A stretch of DNA of 64,000 nt from Paraglaciecola arctica BSs20135 (GCF_000314995.1 NZ_BAEO01000007.1:1-64000), one strand, 5' to 3'. Positions 35,288 to 45,755 are shown, counted from the stretch's first letter. Numbers and translations are program-made. The notes: generated by a model not told the origin, from the letters alone.

Positions 35288-36304
35288 GTGTATTTCAGGA
35301 TGGCTTTGAACCCCAGCTCGGCACTCTTTCCACTAATTTATCTTTTTGGTGCTTGGGCTGTTAATTATTTATTCGGCTTTATGTCTTTAGAATATCCCAA
35401 GCAGAGCTCCCTTGCTAGAGACGCCGGTTCGGCTGTTGTATTACCCCTTTTAACAGCATTGTTGTGGTGGGGAAAACTAGTTTCCACTTCTTTTGCTGTT
35501 AAGGCGCTTAGTTATGTCGCTAGCCACCGTCGCAGCCGAAACATAACTAAACTGGCGAAAACATTCGAACATATTATTTACACTAACCTTAAAAAGTTCA
35601 GGCTGATAATATTTGTTTGTGCCTGTTTGATAGCTTTTAGCTATCTGTATTGGGAAGGAGTGTTTGCACCAATCGAAAACCAAGAGCAGCAAAGCCAATA
35701 TCGGTATGTTTTGCTATTACAAGCCTTACCTTTTTGGTTTTGTATTATCAATTTTTTTGTATCCTTAGTTGTGGTTTTTCAAATATCAAAAATTTATATC
35801 ACTAAATATCTTCGAGTTAGATTATTTGAAATTGAGGAGTTGAGCCCATTATGCAATGTGGTCGTTGTGTATTTTCTTATCTCTTTTCTAGCGGTAACCA
35901 CTTACACCATCAACGGAATATTTTTTGTGCTACCGGATGTTGATATTTACATTCTCTTTTTTAGTTGTTCGGTTTTAGCTTTCTTCTTGTTTTCGCCAAT
36001 TTTCTTAGTGCAAAAAGTGTTGAAAAACCGCAAGGAAATTATGCTAGAACGAATAAACAATTCACTTAATGAGCAAATGTTAATGAATACAAACGGTAAC
36101 TCATACCGGCGATTGGTTGATGATGAAACACGTCTACAGTTTATCTCGGATTTACTGATTGTTAGAAAAGAAGTCAATCAAGCACCTCTTTGGCCAATGA
36201 GTGTGCCATTTACGGTCAAAATAATATTAATACTTATGTTACCAATATTATCTTGGATGGGGGCGGGTGTGGTTAGTCAGTCTCTTAAAGTGTTGCTGGC
36301 ATGA
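35288..36304 (+). CDS. Unknown polytopic membrane protein, paralog 1 of a tandem pair
   Basis: 338 residues, about six to seven hydrophobic helices (near 10-30, 45-65, 100-120, 135-165, 190-215, 220-245 and 310-330). A cytoplasmic segment before the last helix reads RINNSLNEQ...YRRLVDDETRLQFISDLL...LWPMSVPFTVK, then LPILSWMGAGVV. The same landmarks recur in the next gene. I recognise no known family. GTG at 35288 and in-frame ATG at 35300 are both possible. Its stop overlaps the next start by four bases (ATGA), so the two products are made together and may form a heteromeric complex. Confidence 0.8.
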   Translation: MYFRMALNPSSALFPLIYLFGAWAVNYLFGFMSLEYPKQSSLARDAGSAVVLPLLTALLWWGKLVSTSFAVKALSYVASHRRSRNITKLAKTFEHIIYTNLKKFRLIIFVCACLIAFSYLYWEGVFAPIENQEQQSQYRYVLLLQALPFWFCIINFFVSLVVVFQISKIYITKYLRVRLFEIEELSPLCNVVVVYFLISFLAVTTYTINGIFFVLPDVDIYILFFSCSVLAFFLFSPIFLVQKVLKNRKEIMLERINNSLNEQMLMNTNGNSYRRLVDDETRLQFISDLLIVRKEVNQAPLWPMSVPFTVKIILILMLPILSWMGAGVVSQSLKVLLA

Positions 36305-37305
36305 AAGACTCTAATATAGCTAACGGGCAAGTCTTGTTGTTATTTAAAGCGCTACCATTTTGGACAATTCCTGTGGTGACGGGGGTTGTCATGTTTATGT
36401 TCTGCTACTTGACGGGAGCATTTGCGCCGCCCAATGGCGAAGCTTCACTGAGGATTTTTAATGGAGCATTGGCAATGCCTATTTTTGTGGTTTACGTTTG
36501 GATTGCCGTTCTGGTGATGAAACGCCGTGCTATTGCGTGCTTAAATCAGTTTACCCAAAATAGTGTACACGATCTAACTTACGTTAATTTTGAACAAGAT
36601 ATCGAAAGCAGACTTAAAAAAAATATAATTTGGTCTGTCGCATTAGGTATTTTGTTTACTTGTACCTATTTGTATCACGAAGATTTAATTGCAACAGATT
36701 TAAGCCCCGCTCTGTTTCTATTGAATATATATACTCTACTTTTTTGGTTTTTTAATAGCTTGGTTTTATTGCAGTTATTTTTTATCACTCAGTATGTGAT
36801 TAAACACTTTTTGGACAATGAAAAAATAGACCTTTTTGGCATTCAAAAACTTTTACCCATTTCGGATTTGGTGATCACTAATACCATTATTTCCACTTTT
36901 GGTTTGGCCCTTATTCCTTTGTTTTGGATCGGTAGAACTGTTCCGACAATTGATAAAATTATTGTTACAGCTGTTTTTATTTTAATGTCGGGTTATCTTT
37001 TCTGGCCGGTTCTCAAAGTACAAAAAATTATTTCACGTAAAAAAAGATTGGCTATCATGCGCATTAATACCCAGTTTCAAACCCTGTTTGAAAGCAAGCT
37101 AGGAGTATCTCGAAGGTTAACTGATGATGCACAAAGACTCCGCAAACTAAGCTCTTTGATCAGTGCTAAACAAGAGATATCAGTTGCATCTGAATGGCCA
37201 ATTGATTTACCACAAAGTATTAAAGGAGTGCTTATCTCGATGTCTATCCCACTGTCATGGGTCGCAGGTTCATTTGTAGAGAGTTTTATTTCAAAATTTT
37301 TTTAG
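36301..37305 (+). CDS. Unknown polytopic membrane protein, paralog 2 of a tandem pair
   Basis: 334 residues, weakly but clearly related to the preceding protein. It shares helix spacing and the C-terminal landmarks KVQKIISRKK, IMRINTQF, SRRLTDDAQRLRKLSSL, EWPIDLPQSIKGVLI and SIPLSWVAGSF. About seven hydrophobic helices. There is no catalytic or transport motif that I can name. The conserved RRL-DD-RL and SW motifs near the C-terminus are the best marks for finding homologs. Start ATG at 36301 overlaps the upstream stop. A 117-residue gene follows after 121 bases. Confidence 0.8.
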   Translation: MKDSNIANGQVLLLFKALPFWTIPVVTGVVMFMFCYLTGAFAPPNGEASLRIFNGALAMPIFVVYVWIAVLVMKRRAIACLNQFTQNSVHDLTYVNFEQDIESRLKKNIIWSVALGILFTCTYLYHEDLIATDLSPALFLLNIYTLLFWFFNSLVLLQLFFITQYVIKHFLDNEKIDLFGIQKLLPISDLVITNTIISTFGLALIPLFWIGRTVPTIDKIIVTAVFILMSGYLFWPVLKVQKIISRKKRLAIMRINTQFQTLFESKLGVSRRLTDDAQRLRKLSSLISAKQEISVASEWPIDLPQSIKGVLISMSIPLSWVAGSFVESFISKFF

Positions 37306-37426
37306 ATTTCAATTTATCTAAATTAATTAAATTGTCTAACTCGATTTATTCACCTAAGGGATTGAAGTGAAGTCAAATTGAGGCTTTTAGTTTAAGCTAG
37401 TCAGGTGTCAGACCAAAGGAGTAGAT

Positions 37427-37780
37427 ATGAAAATTGTGATTGGAAAATTTAGTCATGAACCTTTTCATGCTTTGTCAAAAAAAGAAATAAGTTTGTTATT
37501 TAAACTTGTACCTAGCGAATGGGTAAATCAAGTATCCAGTGTGGTGCTGAGCTCAAAAATATTTAAGAAAACTAAGTTAGCCAAACCTGTAGAATATTCA
37601 GCTGCTAGTAAACAGCTATCCATTTATTCAAGGGGGTTATTGCGAGAAGATATCGCAAGACAAGTACTCATTACATTGGCTTTGATTGATGTTGTTGAGG
37701 AGACCGATTTGGATAAAACTACTGAACTGGATACGCTAATTAAACCTTATATGGACAAATTTTTGAAGGCGCGGGTGTGA
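37427..37780 (+). CDS. Hypothetical protein
   Basis: 117 residues, cytoplasmic, starting MKIVIGKFSHEPFHALSKKE with strong AAGGAG ribosome-binding site seven bases before the ATG. The middle is basic (SKIFKKTKLAKPVEYSAASK) and the end helical (REDIARQVLITLALIDVVEE). I do not recognise a family. It follows the two membrane paralogs on the same strand and may belong with them, but a 121-base spacer allows a separate promoter. Converges on the hybrid kinase. Confidence 0.7.
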   Translation: MKIVIGKFSHEPFHALSKKEISLLFKLVPSEWVNQVSSVVLSSKIFKKTKLAKPVEYSAASKQLSIYSRGLLREDIARQVLITLALIDVVEETDLDKTTELDTLIKPYMDKFLKARV

Positions 37781-37822
37781 CGTAATTGCAGTTTGCAGAT
37801 TATGCCTTTTTCCGATTTCAGG

Positions 37823-40800
37823 TTAACCATCCACTTTACACGCAGGCAACCAAAGCTCTAGTGATTGTTGAAATTTAAGTGTTTCAACCGGCTTTGAGAT
37901 AAAATCATTCATGCCTGCCGCAATACATTTTTCGCGGTCTCCCTGCATGGTATTGGCAGTCATAGCAATTATTGGAATGGCTTTGTTGCGCACTTTTGAT
38001 TCTGGAGAGCGAATACTGCGGGTGGCCTCAAAACCATCCATCACCGGCATCTGACAATCCATGAATACCAAGTCGTAAGGAAAATTCTCTAAGGCTTTCA
38101 AGGCTTCCTCGCCGTTGGCTGCAACGTCAGACTGAATACCATACTGTTCAAGCATTGACTGAGCCACCATCTGGTTGATGACATTATCCTCTACCACTAA
38201 AATTCGAGCCTTAAACTGTGGTGTATGGCGAGAACTATACTCTGTGAGTATTGGCGAGTCATTTGTGGTTATCTTGGCTACTTGTATTAAGGTGTTATAC
38301 AGAATAGCTTGATCAACCGGTTTGTTAAGATAAGCGTCAAATCCAACGGCCTTTAATTTTTGAGTATCGCCACGCTGCCCTTGAGATGTAAGCATTACCA
38401 GGTGGGTATTGGTTATGGTTGTATCGTTTTTGATTGCTGTACCCAATTGAGCACCATCCATATCTGGCATTTGCATATCGATTATCGCGATGCTGTAGGC
38501 TTGTTTATCGGCCACTGCTTGTGTCAGGCATTCAAGTGCTTGTTTGGCACTTTCGACCAAAGTGTGTTCGACTTGCCAGTTAGTCAATAAATGTCCGAGT
38601 AGGGTGCGGTTGGTTAGATTGTCATCTACCACTAAGATCTTCTGTCCGCGCAGATCAGCTACTGAAAACGTGGGTGCTGTATGCTCAGAGTTTTCAAGAT
38701 CCAGAGTAAACCAAAACGTTGAGCCTTTACCATGGGTACTTTTAATACCAATCTCTCCACCCATTAGTTCTACTAATTGTTTGCTGATAGCTAGCCCAAG
38801 ACCCGTGCCGCCGTGTTTGCGGGTGGTAGAACCATCAGCCTGACTAAAGCGTTCGAAAAGTCCGGCTTGTTGTTCCGCGCTCAGACCAATGCCGGTATCT
38901 GTCACTTCAATAAGCACTTTGGTGCGTGCATCAGTCTGCTGCTGTACTTTATAATATACTGCGACTTCACCTTGTTCAGTGAACTTGATGGCGTTGCCAA
39001 CTAAATTGTTGAGAATTTGCCGAATACGTCCTGGATCTGCGCTGTAACATTTATGCTGTACTGGGTTGGCGGGACAGATTAACTCCAGACCTTTCTCGTG
39101 AGCTCGAACTGCAATGCTGCGACCAAACTCGTTCATTAGTAAATCCATGTCAAAATCAATGGACTCCATTTCTAACATACCCGCTTCTACTTTGGAGAAA
39201 TCGAGGATGTCATTGATGATAGAAAGTAATGATTTGGCACTACTTTTGACTATTTTTGCGAAGTTGTGTTGCTCGGGATTTAGTGGTGTGTCTAATAATA
39301 GGCTAGTCATGCCTATTACCCCGTTCATCGGAGTGCGGATTTCGTGACTCATATTGGCGAGAAATTCACTCTTGGCCTGGTTGGCTTGCTCGGCACTATC
39401 TTTGGCTTTTTTCAACGCGGTTTTAGCTTGGTGGCGTTCAGTAATGTCTCGAATTATGCCGACAAAATGTCTGGAATTGTCGATTATCAGTTCACTAACG
39501 CCTAATTCCATGGGGAAGGTTGAACCATCTTTGCGCTGGCCAATAAATACACGCTCGATTTCTACCTGAGTTTTTTCATGTGCTTTGATATGGTTTTCCA
39601 GATAACCATCAAGTTCGGAATGAAAAGACTCCAGCATCAGAATTTTAATATTCTGACCAATTGCTTCTTGCTCGTTATAACCAAATACTTTCATTGCAGC
39701 GGGGTTAAATGATTCGATAATGCCGCGCTCATCAATGGTAATTATGCCATCCACAATATTATCAATAACTGCAGAAAGTCGCTTGGTCTGAGCATTAACC
39801 TCATTATTTAATAAGGTCGTAGCCTGTTGTTGATTTTCAACAAAGGTATTGATGCCTTGATACAAGGTAAAAATTTCATCTTTAACTGAAGTTGTATCTA
39901 GGCGCACAGTCAAATCGCCAGCCTTATAACGTTCGCACGCTTGGGCCAAAGTCACTACTGGGGTGAGTATTTTTCGGGAAACAAACCAGATAATAAATAC
40001 AATGGATAAAATGCCAATGAGTAAACTGAACATCAGTATTTTTTGCAGGGATGTGGTGATGTCTGAAAAAACCAAGTCTTCCGGAATATGGAAGGTCAAC
40101 ACCCAGTAACTATTGTTATCTTGGGGTGAGAAAAATATTTTTTCAAATCCTTCCAGTTCTTTTTCGTCATGATCATAGCGTATGAATGAATCCTGACCGA
40201 GGATAGTCTTAGCCATATGAGGTTCATATTTACTTAATTTGTTGTCGACACCCAGATCAAATCCGAAGGTTTTAGATGTATCGGCATTTTTAATGTAAAA
40301 ACCGTGGTTATCAACAATACTGCGTTGAATACCATTAGGTACTGAAGTAATTCCTGCAAAAAGTTGTTCGGTTGATAAATTTAAGACCATCACGCCTGAT
40401 GTTTTTTCATCGTCCGTAAAAACGGGGGTCGCTATCCTCAAGACTGGGAGGTGCGGCACCTGAATGGCACCATATTCTCTGTTCAAATTGACATCAGAAT
40501 AATAGGTTTCTCCATGTTTTAACTTGAGCGTTTCCATTACGTAAGATGTATCTGCCTTATTTTGCAGATCATTTATTGCTACATTCTTTATCTCGCCATT
40601 CACACTGCGTTGAACTCTGACCAATTCATTACCCATCTCATCGATAAATCTTAATTGTTGGTATTCAGTATGGTTAGTTATAAATGCCCTCAAAATGACA
40701 GTCAGACGTTGACGCCACTCTTCTAAGGTATTACCGCTTAACGGATCAACGCCATTATTAGCGCGAGCTCTTATGATGGCCTGGATCGGTGGTGTATCAC

Positions 40801-41020
40801 GCAATGATTGTAGATTTTGATGATGATTTTCTAAGGCGACTTCAATTGCCTGTTTTAATACAAAAGACTTACTTTGCTCTAGCTCAAGGACTTTGGTTTC
40901 GGCAAGATGTCTAGACTGCCAGTTGCTGGTATAGCTAATAAAAAGCAGCGCAATAGCAATCAGTCCACCCAATACTAAGGTCGTTTTAGCCCGAAGTCCG
41001 AACCTAAAGTTTTTTGTCAT
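37823..41020 (-). CDS. Hybrid sensor histidine kinase with dCache, HAMP, PAS and two receiver domains
   Basis: 1065 residues. Order: first membrane helix (about 10-30), periplasmic double-Cache sensor (about 45-325), second helix (about 328-350), HAMP, PAS (about 415-530, [18 protein letters not shown]), HisKA with the phosphorylated histidine in [14 protein letters not shown], HATPase_c ([33 protein letters not shown]), receiver 1 ([20 protein letters not shown]) and receiver 2 ([21 protein letters not shown]). All catalytic residues are intact. It senses a small extracellular molecule, not identifiable here. There is no adjacent Hpt protein; the nearest Hpt domain is at 55061. Just past its stop lies a fragment of the hairpin repeat family. 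Confidence 0.95.
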   Translation of the reverse strand: MTKNFRFGLRAKTTLVLGGLIAIALLFISYTSNWQSRHLAETKVLELEQSKSFVLKQAIEVALENHHQNLQSLRDTPPIQAIIRARANNGVDPLSGNTLEEWRQRLTVILRAFITNHTEYQQLRFIDEMGNELVRVQRSVNGEIKNVAINDLQNKADTSYVMETLKLKHGETYYSDVNLNREYGAIQVPHLPVLRIATPVFTDDEKTSGVMVLNLSTEQLFAGITSVPNGIQRSIVDNHGFYIKNADTSKTFGFDLGVDNKLSKYEPHMAKTILGQDSFIRYDHDEKELEGFEKIFFSPQDNNSYWVLTFHIPEDLVFSDITTSLQKILMFSLLIGILSIVFIIWFVSRKILTPVVTLAQACERYKAGDLTVRLDTTSVKDEIFTLYQGINTFVENQQQATTLLNNEVNAQTKRLSAVIDNIVDGIITIDERGIIESFNPAAMKVFGYNEQEAIGQNIKILMLESFHSELDGYLENHIKAHEKTQVEIERVFIGQRKDGSTFPMELGVSELIIDNSRHFVGIIRDITERHQAKTALKKAKDSAEQANQAKSEFLANMSHEIRTPMNGVIGMTSLLLDTPLNPEQHNFAKIVKSSAKSLLSIINDILDFSKVEAGMLEMESIDFDMDLLMNEFGRSIAVRAHEKGLELICPANPVQHKCYSADPGRIRQILNNLVGNAIKFTEQGEVAVYYKVQQQTDARTKVLIEVTDTGIGLSAEQQAGLFERFSQADGSTTRKHGGTGLGLAISKQLVELMGGEIGIKSTHGKGSTFWFTLDLENSEHTAPTFSVADLRGQKILVVDDNLTNRTLLGHLLTNWQVEHTLVESAKQALECLTQAVADKQAYSIAIIDMQMPDMDGAQLGTAIKNDTTITNTHLVMLTSQGQRGDTQKLKAVGFDAYLNKPVDQAILYNTLIQVAKITTNDSPILTEYSSRHTPQFKARILVVEDNVINQMVAQSMLEQYGIQSDVAANGEEALKALENFPYDLVFMDCQMPVMDGFEATRSIRSPESKVRNKAIPIIAMTANTMQGDREKCIAAGMNDFISKPVETLKFQQSLELWLPACKVDG

Positions 41021-41305
41021 AGTGAAAGTCCTAAGTCATATTTGGGCATTATATGGGAATGAATGGTTGTATCGTCAGTTCTATACAACCCATGATATAA
41101 GTGAAAGCATTAGACAAGCAAGGCAGAGTTGTATAGATAAATTGATATCTACTATATCTACACTACGGGGAATCTGCACTATAGAGAAATTCAGTAGTTT
41201 TTGCCATATTAGTCGTAATTAAAAGACCGCAACAGGGTGCTAGATAATTACACTAGCACTGATTATTAGACACAATAAGTGTTTAAAAGAAACTTAAGTT
41301 AAAGT

Positions 41306-41611
41306 TTATGTTCTTGGGCCATCATTAATTTGAACAAGTTTTCCATTGTGAAATACGAGTGTCTTCAATAGTTTTCCTCTACCAAAATCATAGATATATT
41401 GCTTAACATTAACGTATTCATTGTCGACTTTGACATAGCCAATATCTTCTTCATATGAGGGCGTTCCACACTTATCTTTAACTTCAAAGGTACTGTAGCC
41501 AACCAAAACCACTTTGTTATGACATCTAAAACTATCGGCCATGACAGGTGAGGAACATAAGAGTAGTAGAATGGTTAGATTATAATTCAACAATTTATAA
41601 ATATTTTTCAT
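41306..41611 (-). CDS. DUF2845 family exported small protein
   Basis: 101 residues with a signal peptide (ILLLLCSSPVMADS) and a mature part with two cysteines (SFRCHNKVVLVGYSTFEV, KDKCGTPSYEEDIG), ending in LVFHNGKLVQINDG. This is the DUF2845 pattern: exported, probably periplasmic, disulphide-capable, function unknown. ATG at 41611. Upstream is the decayed GGDEF gene; downstream 285 bases before the kinase start hold no gene that I can support. Confidence 0.85.
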   Translation of the reverse strand: MKNIYKLLNYNLTILLLLCSSPVMADSFRCHNKVVLVGYSTFEVKDKCGTPSYEEDIGYVKVDNEYVNVKQYIYDFGRGKLLKTLVFHNGKLVQINDGPRT

Positions 41612-41867
41612 CTAGTCATGTTCCTGTTTAGTGATGTACTTAAAATAATAACCTTGGATCCAGTAATGGGCAGTGATTTTTCCTAAAAACTTACAAATTC
41701 AGCATCTTGGTATCAGGTGGTCAATAAAGGGAGCTGATATCATCATTAAGAGATTAGCGTACGAGGTTAAGCTTGGTAAGTAAACAACAGTCTAGCAAAG
41801 ACCATTTTGACCCGAATAATTTGTGGGTAAGTGTTTTATTATGATGTTTTTGGATTTCTATTTATGG

Positions 41868-42036
41868 ATGAAAAAATTAATAACAAAACTATTACGACCG
41901 CCATCTTTGGCTTGATAAAGTGCCTTATCAGCCGTTTTAATAATTTCATTTATATGTAAAGAGAAATCGACAACCTCTGCTGGTTGTACAATTGTGGCAC
42001 CTAGGCTCAATGTAACGTATGCAGCAGTGGGTGATT
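41868..42036 (-). pseudogene. GGDEF domain C-terminal remnant of a broken CHASE4-GGDEF gene
   Basis: Translating the minus strand gives VTLSLGATIVQPAEV, then IIKTADKALYQAKDGGRNSFVI and a stop at 41868. This is the last strand-helix of a GGDEF domain, without the catalytic part. It aligns in direction with the CHASE4 remnant at 42263-42624, so both are probably pieces of one former diguanylate cyclase gene whose middle was lost when an IS200/IS605-type element sat between them. Confidence 0.85.
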
Positions 42037-42040
42037 TTGG

Positions 42041-42262
42041 GTGGGGCGAGAGAGTTTTTTAAGTTATATCCAGAGATTAAGAAATGATACTTCTGGGGTG
42101 GTAAGCTTTGGACACAGAGCTATTTCGTCGAAACGATCGGTAATGCCAATGAAGAGACAATTAGGAAATATGTTCAAAACCAACTAATCGAGCTGGATAG
42201 TAAAGAAAAGAACGCCAAGCAGTTGGGTCTGTTTTAAAATTCGGTCGCTTGCGGCCGATTTT
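42041..42262 (+). mobile_element. IS200/IS605-family transposase remnant (TnpA C-terminus and right end)
   Basis: The plus strand encodes AREFFKLYPEIKK, then a TGA stop, then YFWGGKLWTQSYFVETIG, NANEETIRKYVQNQLIEL and a C-terminal KQLGLF stop at about 42236. This is the end of an IS200/IS605 Y1 transposase. The N-terminal half is missing, and the internal TGA makes it dead. It is followed by a G/C hairpin (42242-42257) and a T-run, as at the right end of such elements. The element splits the CHASE4-GGDEF pseudogene. Confidence 0.85.
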
Positions 42263-42624
42263 TTTATACCTCTACCCGCAATCAGTTCGAGATTTTCATC
42301 TATATAAAAGATGCCATCTATTTCTAGACTTTTAAAAGTGTTATCGACTAAATTTTAATCAATATAATCTTGGTTTTTATCGAGCATAAAATTATAAGTT
42401 GATGTCCATACAGCGTAATCGGAAGTTGTTCTTGATACGGTATTCAGAATGTTTTGTATACTGAAGGTTAAAGTCTCGAGTTCTCTTTCTGCGATAAGTG
42501 AAATACCACGTTCAAGCTTAGGTAACTCGATAAAATATCGATAACCAATCAAAACGCTAATAAACAATATAAATAGCAATACGAATATACGAAATTGTAG
42601 TTGATTAAAAGTTAATGATTTCAT
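42263..42624 (-). pseudogene. CHASE4 sensor N-terminal remnant of a broken cyclase gene
   Basis: From ATG at 42624 the frame encodes a membrane helix (FRIFVLLFILFISVLIGYR) and the start of a CHASE4 domain (TTSDYAVWTSTYNFM). It hits a stop at 42355 (DYID then TAA), but the same frame continues with NLVDNTFKSLEIDGIFYIDE and LELIAGRGI up to the IS remnant. So there is both a nonsense mutation and truncation. CHASE4 is an extracytoplasmic sensor usually joined to GGDEF, consistent with the C-terminal piece at 41868. Confidence 0.85.
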
Positions 42625-42743
42625 GTTATGTATATTGTGTATTTATTGTTATTGAATAAATAGTATACGCGGCTAGCGCAAAAGAAAAACCGTCAGTGTT
42701 AAATATGTGAACACTCAAAAAACTATTCGATTTAGCGCCGCCA

Positions 42744-42768
42744 ATAAAAAACCGGCTTGCGCCGGTTT
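42744..42768 (-). terminator. Terminator of typA copy 1
   Basis: Stem AACCGGC (42750-42756) with GCCGGTT (42761-42767), four-base loop, and on the minus strand a T-run at 42750-42744. Nearly the same sequence follows typA copy 2, showing that the terminator was duplicated with the gene. Confidence 0.85.
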
Positions 42769-42788
42769 TCAAATTTATACTCTTAAAA

Positions 42789-42819
42789 GCTCGAAGCTCG
42801 AAGCTCGAAGCTCGAAGCT
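42789..42819. repeat. Four tandem GCTCGAA units next to the typA copy 1 stop
   Basis: Four exact 7-bp units at 42789-42816, then GCTT and the stop codon. The matching place after typA copy 2 (about 47870-47880) has only one unit, so the run expanded (or contracted) after the duplication. Confidence 0.9.
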
Positions 42820-44657
42820 TACGCCTTAGCCGGACGTCCAGCCTGCTTCCGCAAGTTCTCAGTCAACAACTTCTTACGTATACGTGTACTTAAAGGAGTC
42901 ACTTCAACCAATTCATCATTATCGATGAACTCAAGTGCTTGTTCTAACGACATCACTATGGGTGGCACTAAGCTTTGTGCTTCATCGGTACCAGATGCAC
43001 GTACGTTAGTTAACTGTTTACCTTTAAGGGCGTTAACGGTTAAGTCATTTTCACGAGCGTGAATACCTATCACCATGCCTTCGTATACTTCAACACCATG
43101 GCCGATAAATAAACGTCCGCGACTTTGTAGGTTAAACAAGGCGTTAGTCAGGGCTTTACCGGTTGCGTTGGCAATCAATACACCATTTTTACGCTGACCG
43201 ATTTGGCCGCCTTTGTGTGGACCGTAATGATCAAAAGTGTGGTAGATCAAACCAGAACCAGAGGTCATAGTCATGAAGTCAGTTTGGAATCCAATCAAAC
43301 CACGGCTAGGGATCATGAAATCCATACGCACACGACCTTTGCCGTCTGGCGACATATTGGTCAACTCACCTTTACGAGTACCAATCTGTTCCATAATAGT
43401 ACCTTGATGTTTTTCTTCAACATCTATGGTGACTGTTTCGAAAGGTTCGTGGGTCACACCATCAACCTGTTTCAAAATAACTTCTGGACGAGAAACAGCT
43501 AGTTCATAACCTTCACGACGCATATTTTCAATCAATATACCTAAATGAAGCTCACCACGACCAGATACGCGGAACTTGTCCGGATCTTGGGTTTCTTCAA
43601 CTTTAAGTGCCACGTTGTGGATCAATTCGGTTTGCAAACGTTCATAGATGTTACGTGATGTGACGTATTTACCTTCTTTACCACAGAATGGTGAATTGTT
43701 GACTTGAAAAGTCATGGTTACTGTTGGTTCATCAACAGAAAGTGGCGGTAAAGCGACAACTGCACTTGGATCACAAACAGTATCGGAGATTTTAAGTTCG
43801 CCTACACCTGTTATCGCAACAATGTCACCAGCGTCACCAGAATCTACTTCGAGGCGCTGTAGCCCTAAATAGCCTTGCACCTGCCCAATTTTAGCGTTAC
43901 GGGTTTTACCATTAGCACCAATGATAGTCACTTGTTGATTAGGCTTAACCGAACCACTAGTAATACGACCAATCCCAATTACACCCACATAAGAGTTGTA
44001 ATCAAGTTGCGAAATTTGCATTTGTAATGGGCCGTGCATATCAGCAACTGGAGGCTTAACATGTTTGATGATAGTTTCAAACAAAGGGGTCATGTTATCG
44101 CTAGGTACATCTAAATCGTTAGTTGCCCAACCATTTATGGCCGATGCGTAAACCACTTCAAAATCTAATTGGTCGTCAGTTGCACCTAAATTATCGAACA
44201 AATCAAAAACCTGATCTATTACCCAACCCGGACGAGCGCCAGGCTTATCAATTTTATTAATAACAACAATAGGCTTTAGACCTTGAGCGAAGGCTTTTTG
44301 TGTCACAAAACGAGTTTGTGGCATAGGGCCTTCTTGTGCATCAACCAATAACAATACTGAATCAGCCATAGACATAACACGCTCTACTTCGCCACCGAAA
44401 TCGGCGTGACCAGGAGTATCCACTATATTGATGCGGTATTCGTTCCATTTAATTGCGGTGTTTTTTGCAAGAATGGTAATGCCACGTTCTTTTTCAATAT
44501 CGTTTGAGTCCATCACACGTTCTTCGGCAACGCCGCGGCTTTCTAAGGTGCCAGACTGTTGTAATAACTTATCAACTAGGGTGGTTTTGCCGTGGTCAAC
44601 GTGGGCTATAATAGCTATATTCCTCAAATTTTCGATTGAGGTATTTGGTGAACTCAT
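42819..44657 (-). CDS. typA: Translational GTPase TypA/BipA, copy 1
   Basis: Ribosome-associated translation-factor GTPase of the EF-G group, involved in ribosome assembly and stress or cold adaptation. 612 residues. G1 [15 protein letters not shown], switch [14 protein letters not shown]3 [10 protein letters not shown]4 [10 protein letters not shown], then domains II, III and V and the BipA-specific C-terminal domain ending [12 protein letters not shown]. All GTPase motifs are intact. It differs from copy 2 by scattered substitutions and two one-residue indels ([12 protein letters not shown] versus [23 protein letters not shown] versus [11 protein letters not shown]). ATG at 44657. It lies downstream of the accessory operon, with its own leader. 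Confidence 0.96.
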   Translation of the reverse strand: MSSPNTSIENLRNIAIIAHVDHGKTTLVDKLLQQSGTLESRGVAEERVMDSNDIEKERGITILAKNTAIKWNEYRINIVDTPGHADFGGEVERVMSMADSVLLLVDAQEGPMPQTRFVTQKAFAQGLKPIVVINKIDKPGARPGWVIDQVFDLFDNLGATDDQLDFEVVYASAINGWATNDLDVPSDNMTPLFETIIKHVKPPVADMHGPLQMQISQLDYNSYVGVIGIGRITSGSVKPNQQVTIIGANGKTRNAKIGQVQGYLGLQRLEVDSGDAGDIVAITGVGELKISDTVCDPSAVVALPPLSVDEPTVTMTFQVNNSPFCGKEGKYVTSRNIYERLQTELIHNVALKVEETQDPDKFRVSGRGELHLGILIENMRREGYELAVSRPEVILKQVDGVTHEPFETVTIDVEEKHQGTIMEQIGTRKGELTNMSPDGKGRVRMDFMIPSRGLIGFQTDFMTMTSGSGLIYHTFDHYGPHKGGQIGQRKNGVLIANATGKALTNALFNLQSRGRLFIGHGVEVYEGMVIGIHARENDLTVNALKGKQLTNVRASGTDEAQSLVPPIVMSLEQALEFIDNDELVEVTPLSTRIRKKLLTENLRKQAGRPAKA

Positions 44658-44999
44658 TGTTTTTACTCTGTTAGGGCCACATATGTGTCACTTAAGACTG
44701 ATTACTCGCTAAAGTAACACGTAGCTAAATTGCATAAATTTTGCGCGCGGATTATACAGTTTAAAAGAGTACAGGGGTCAAGTCATTTGAACATTAATTG
44801 ATATAAAAAATTTTACCGAAAGAAACAAAAAATTTTATAGAGTCACCCATAGTAACTTCAGGGTAAATTATCATGGCTGTTTATGTAAAATTGAAACAAT
44901 ATTTTATAGAACTATAGTTTCCTACAAATGACTCATACATCATATTATCAATATATAAATTAGAAGCTTTATTACTTAAAGCTGACCCTACTGGTTTAC
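44658..44999. other. Leader of typA copy 1 and AT-rich spacer
   Basis: Positions 44658-44765 match the leader of typA copy 2 (GGGCCACATAT, TAAAGTAA, GCGCGGATT, ACAGTTTTA blocks), so the promoter region was duplicated. Beyond about 44766, starting AGTACAGGGGTCAAGTCATT, similarity stops and the sequence is AT-rich with no gene. The words resemble the flanks of REP-associated Y1 transposases, but no transposase is here. Confidence 0.6.
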
Positions 45000-45755
45000 T
45001 TAATTTTGCGGTGCGACTATGGCGTAACCTTTAAGTCGCTCATAATAGCAATTAGCGGTCTCAAGTAATCCAAGCAGGTGCTGCGGTATTTCAACTGGTT
45101 TATTGTTTGGTGCTGCAAAATCAGTACTTTGCCAAACACTTTTATACCAGTGAGGCGCCCATACGCCATCATAAACTTTTGGACCCGCAGTCCATTTCAG
45201 CATACTCGGTTGGAATTCAATGTCTATAGCTTTACATAAAGCTGTCAACATCAATTCTGGATTTTCTAGAATATCAGCACTGTCAATTACTACAGGTGCC
45301 GAGCCGGTTTTCTGACTTATCATCTCAAATAGCTCTAACTGTTCTCTCACCCCAATATCTGCAAGTTGTGGGTCTTCTTGCTTGGCGTGATAACTTGCAA
45401 TAACCCGTGCCGGATCACGAATTAGAAAAACGTTGCAAACCTGATAGATCCATTCACGGTTAAAACTCGGGAGCATGTGTTTGGTCATTTGCTTCTGATA
45501 AAACACCGGCTTTTGCTGTGGATTTGTATCAACGCAGTAGTTGGCAACTGTTGTTGGGTTGGTCTGCCCAGCGTCGATGATCTCTTGATACATAGCGTGC
45601 TGAATTCCGGTTGTCGCTAAATACGCAGCGTAAAATGGTTCATCCACTACGCTAGTGTCGCTGCGCTGCGCGAAACAATACATCATGGCCGTAGACAGGT
45701 TTCTTGGGCCCGACCACATGGCAATTTTCTTTTCTTTATTATGAGTCATGTTCAT
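45000..45755 (-). CDS. Sulfotransferase-like P-loop protein
   Basis: 251 residues. The N-terminal loop MWSGPRNLSTAMMYCFAQR corresponds to the 5'-phosphosulfate-binding loop of sulfotransferases, and NVFLIRDPARVIASYHAKQ to the 3'-phosphate-binding region, so a PAPS-type fold is likely. True activity is unproven, and members of this group are often linked to aminotransferases. The ATG at 45755 overlaps the aminotransferase stop (ATGA) with AGGAG eight bases upstream; the first ATG at 45761 is too close to that site. Last gene of a three-gene operon lying between two typA copies. Confidence 0.85.
   Translation of the reverse strand: MNMTHNKEKKIAMWSGPRNLSTAMMYCFAQRSDTSVVDEPFYAAYLATTGIQHAMYQEIIDAGQTNPTTVANYCVDTNPQQKPVFYQKQMTKHMLPSFNREWIYQVCNVFLIRDPARVIASYHAKQEDPQLADIGVREQLELFEMISQKTGSAPVVIDSADILENPELMLTALCKAIDIEFQPSMLKWTAGPKVYDGVWAPHWYKSVWQSTDFAAPNNKPVEIPQHLLGLLETANCYYERLKGYAIVAPQN

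Noticed and set aside
41022-41222. Plus-strand open frame of 66 codons next to the hybrid kinase
   Set aside because: No supporting ribosome-binding site or domain; it overlaps the expected promoter region of the kinase gene.
42789-42819. Tandem GCTCGAA units as a CRISPR array
   Set aside because: Units are 7 bp without spacers; no cas genes are present.
44766-44800. AGGGGTCAAGTCATT words as a complete RAYT/REP element
   Set aside because: Only the flank-like words are present; no transposase or paired REP hairpin was found.
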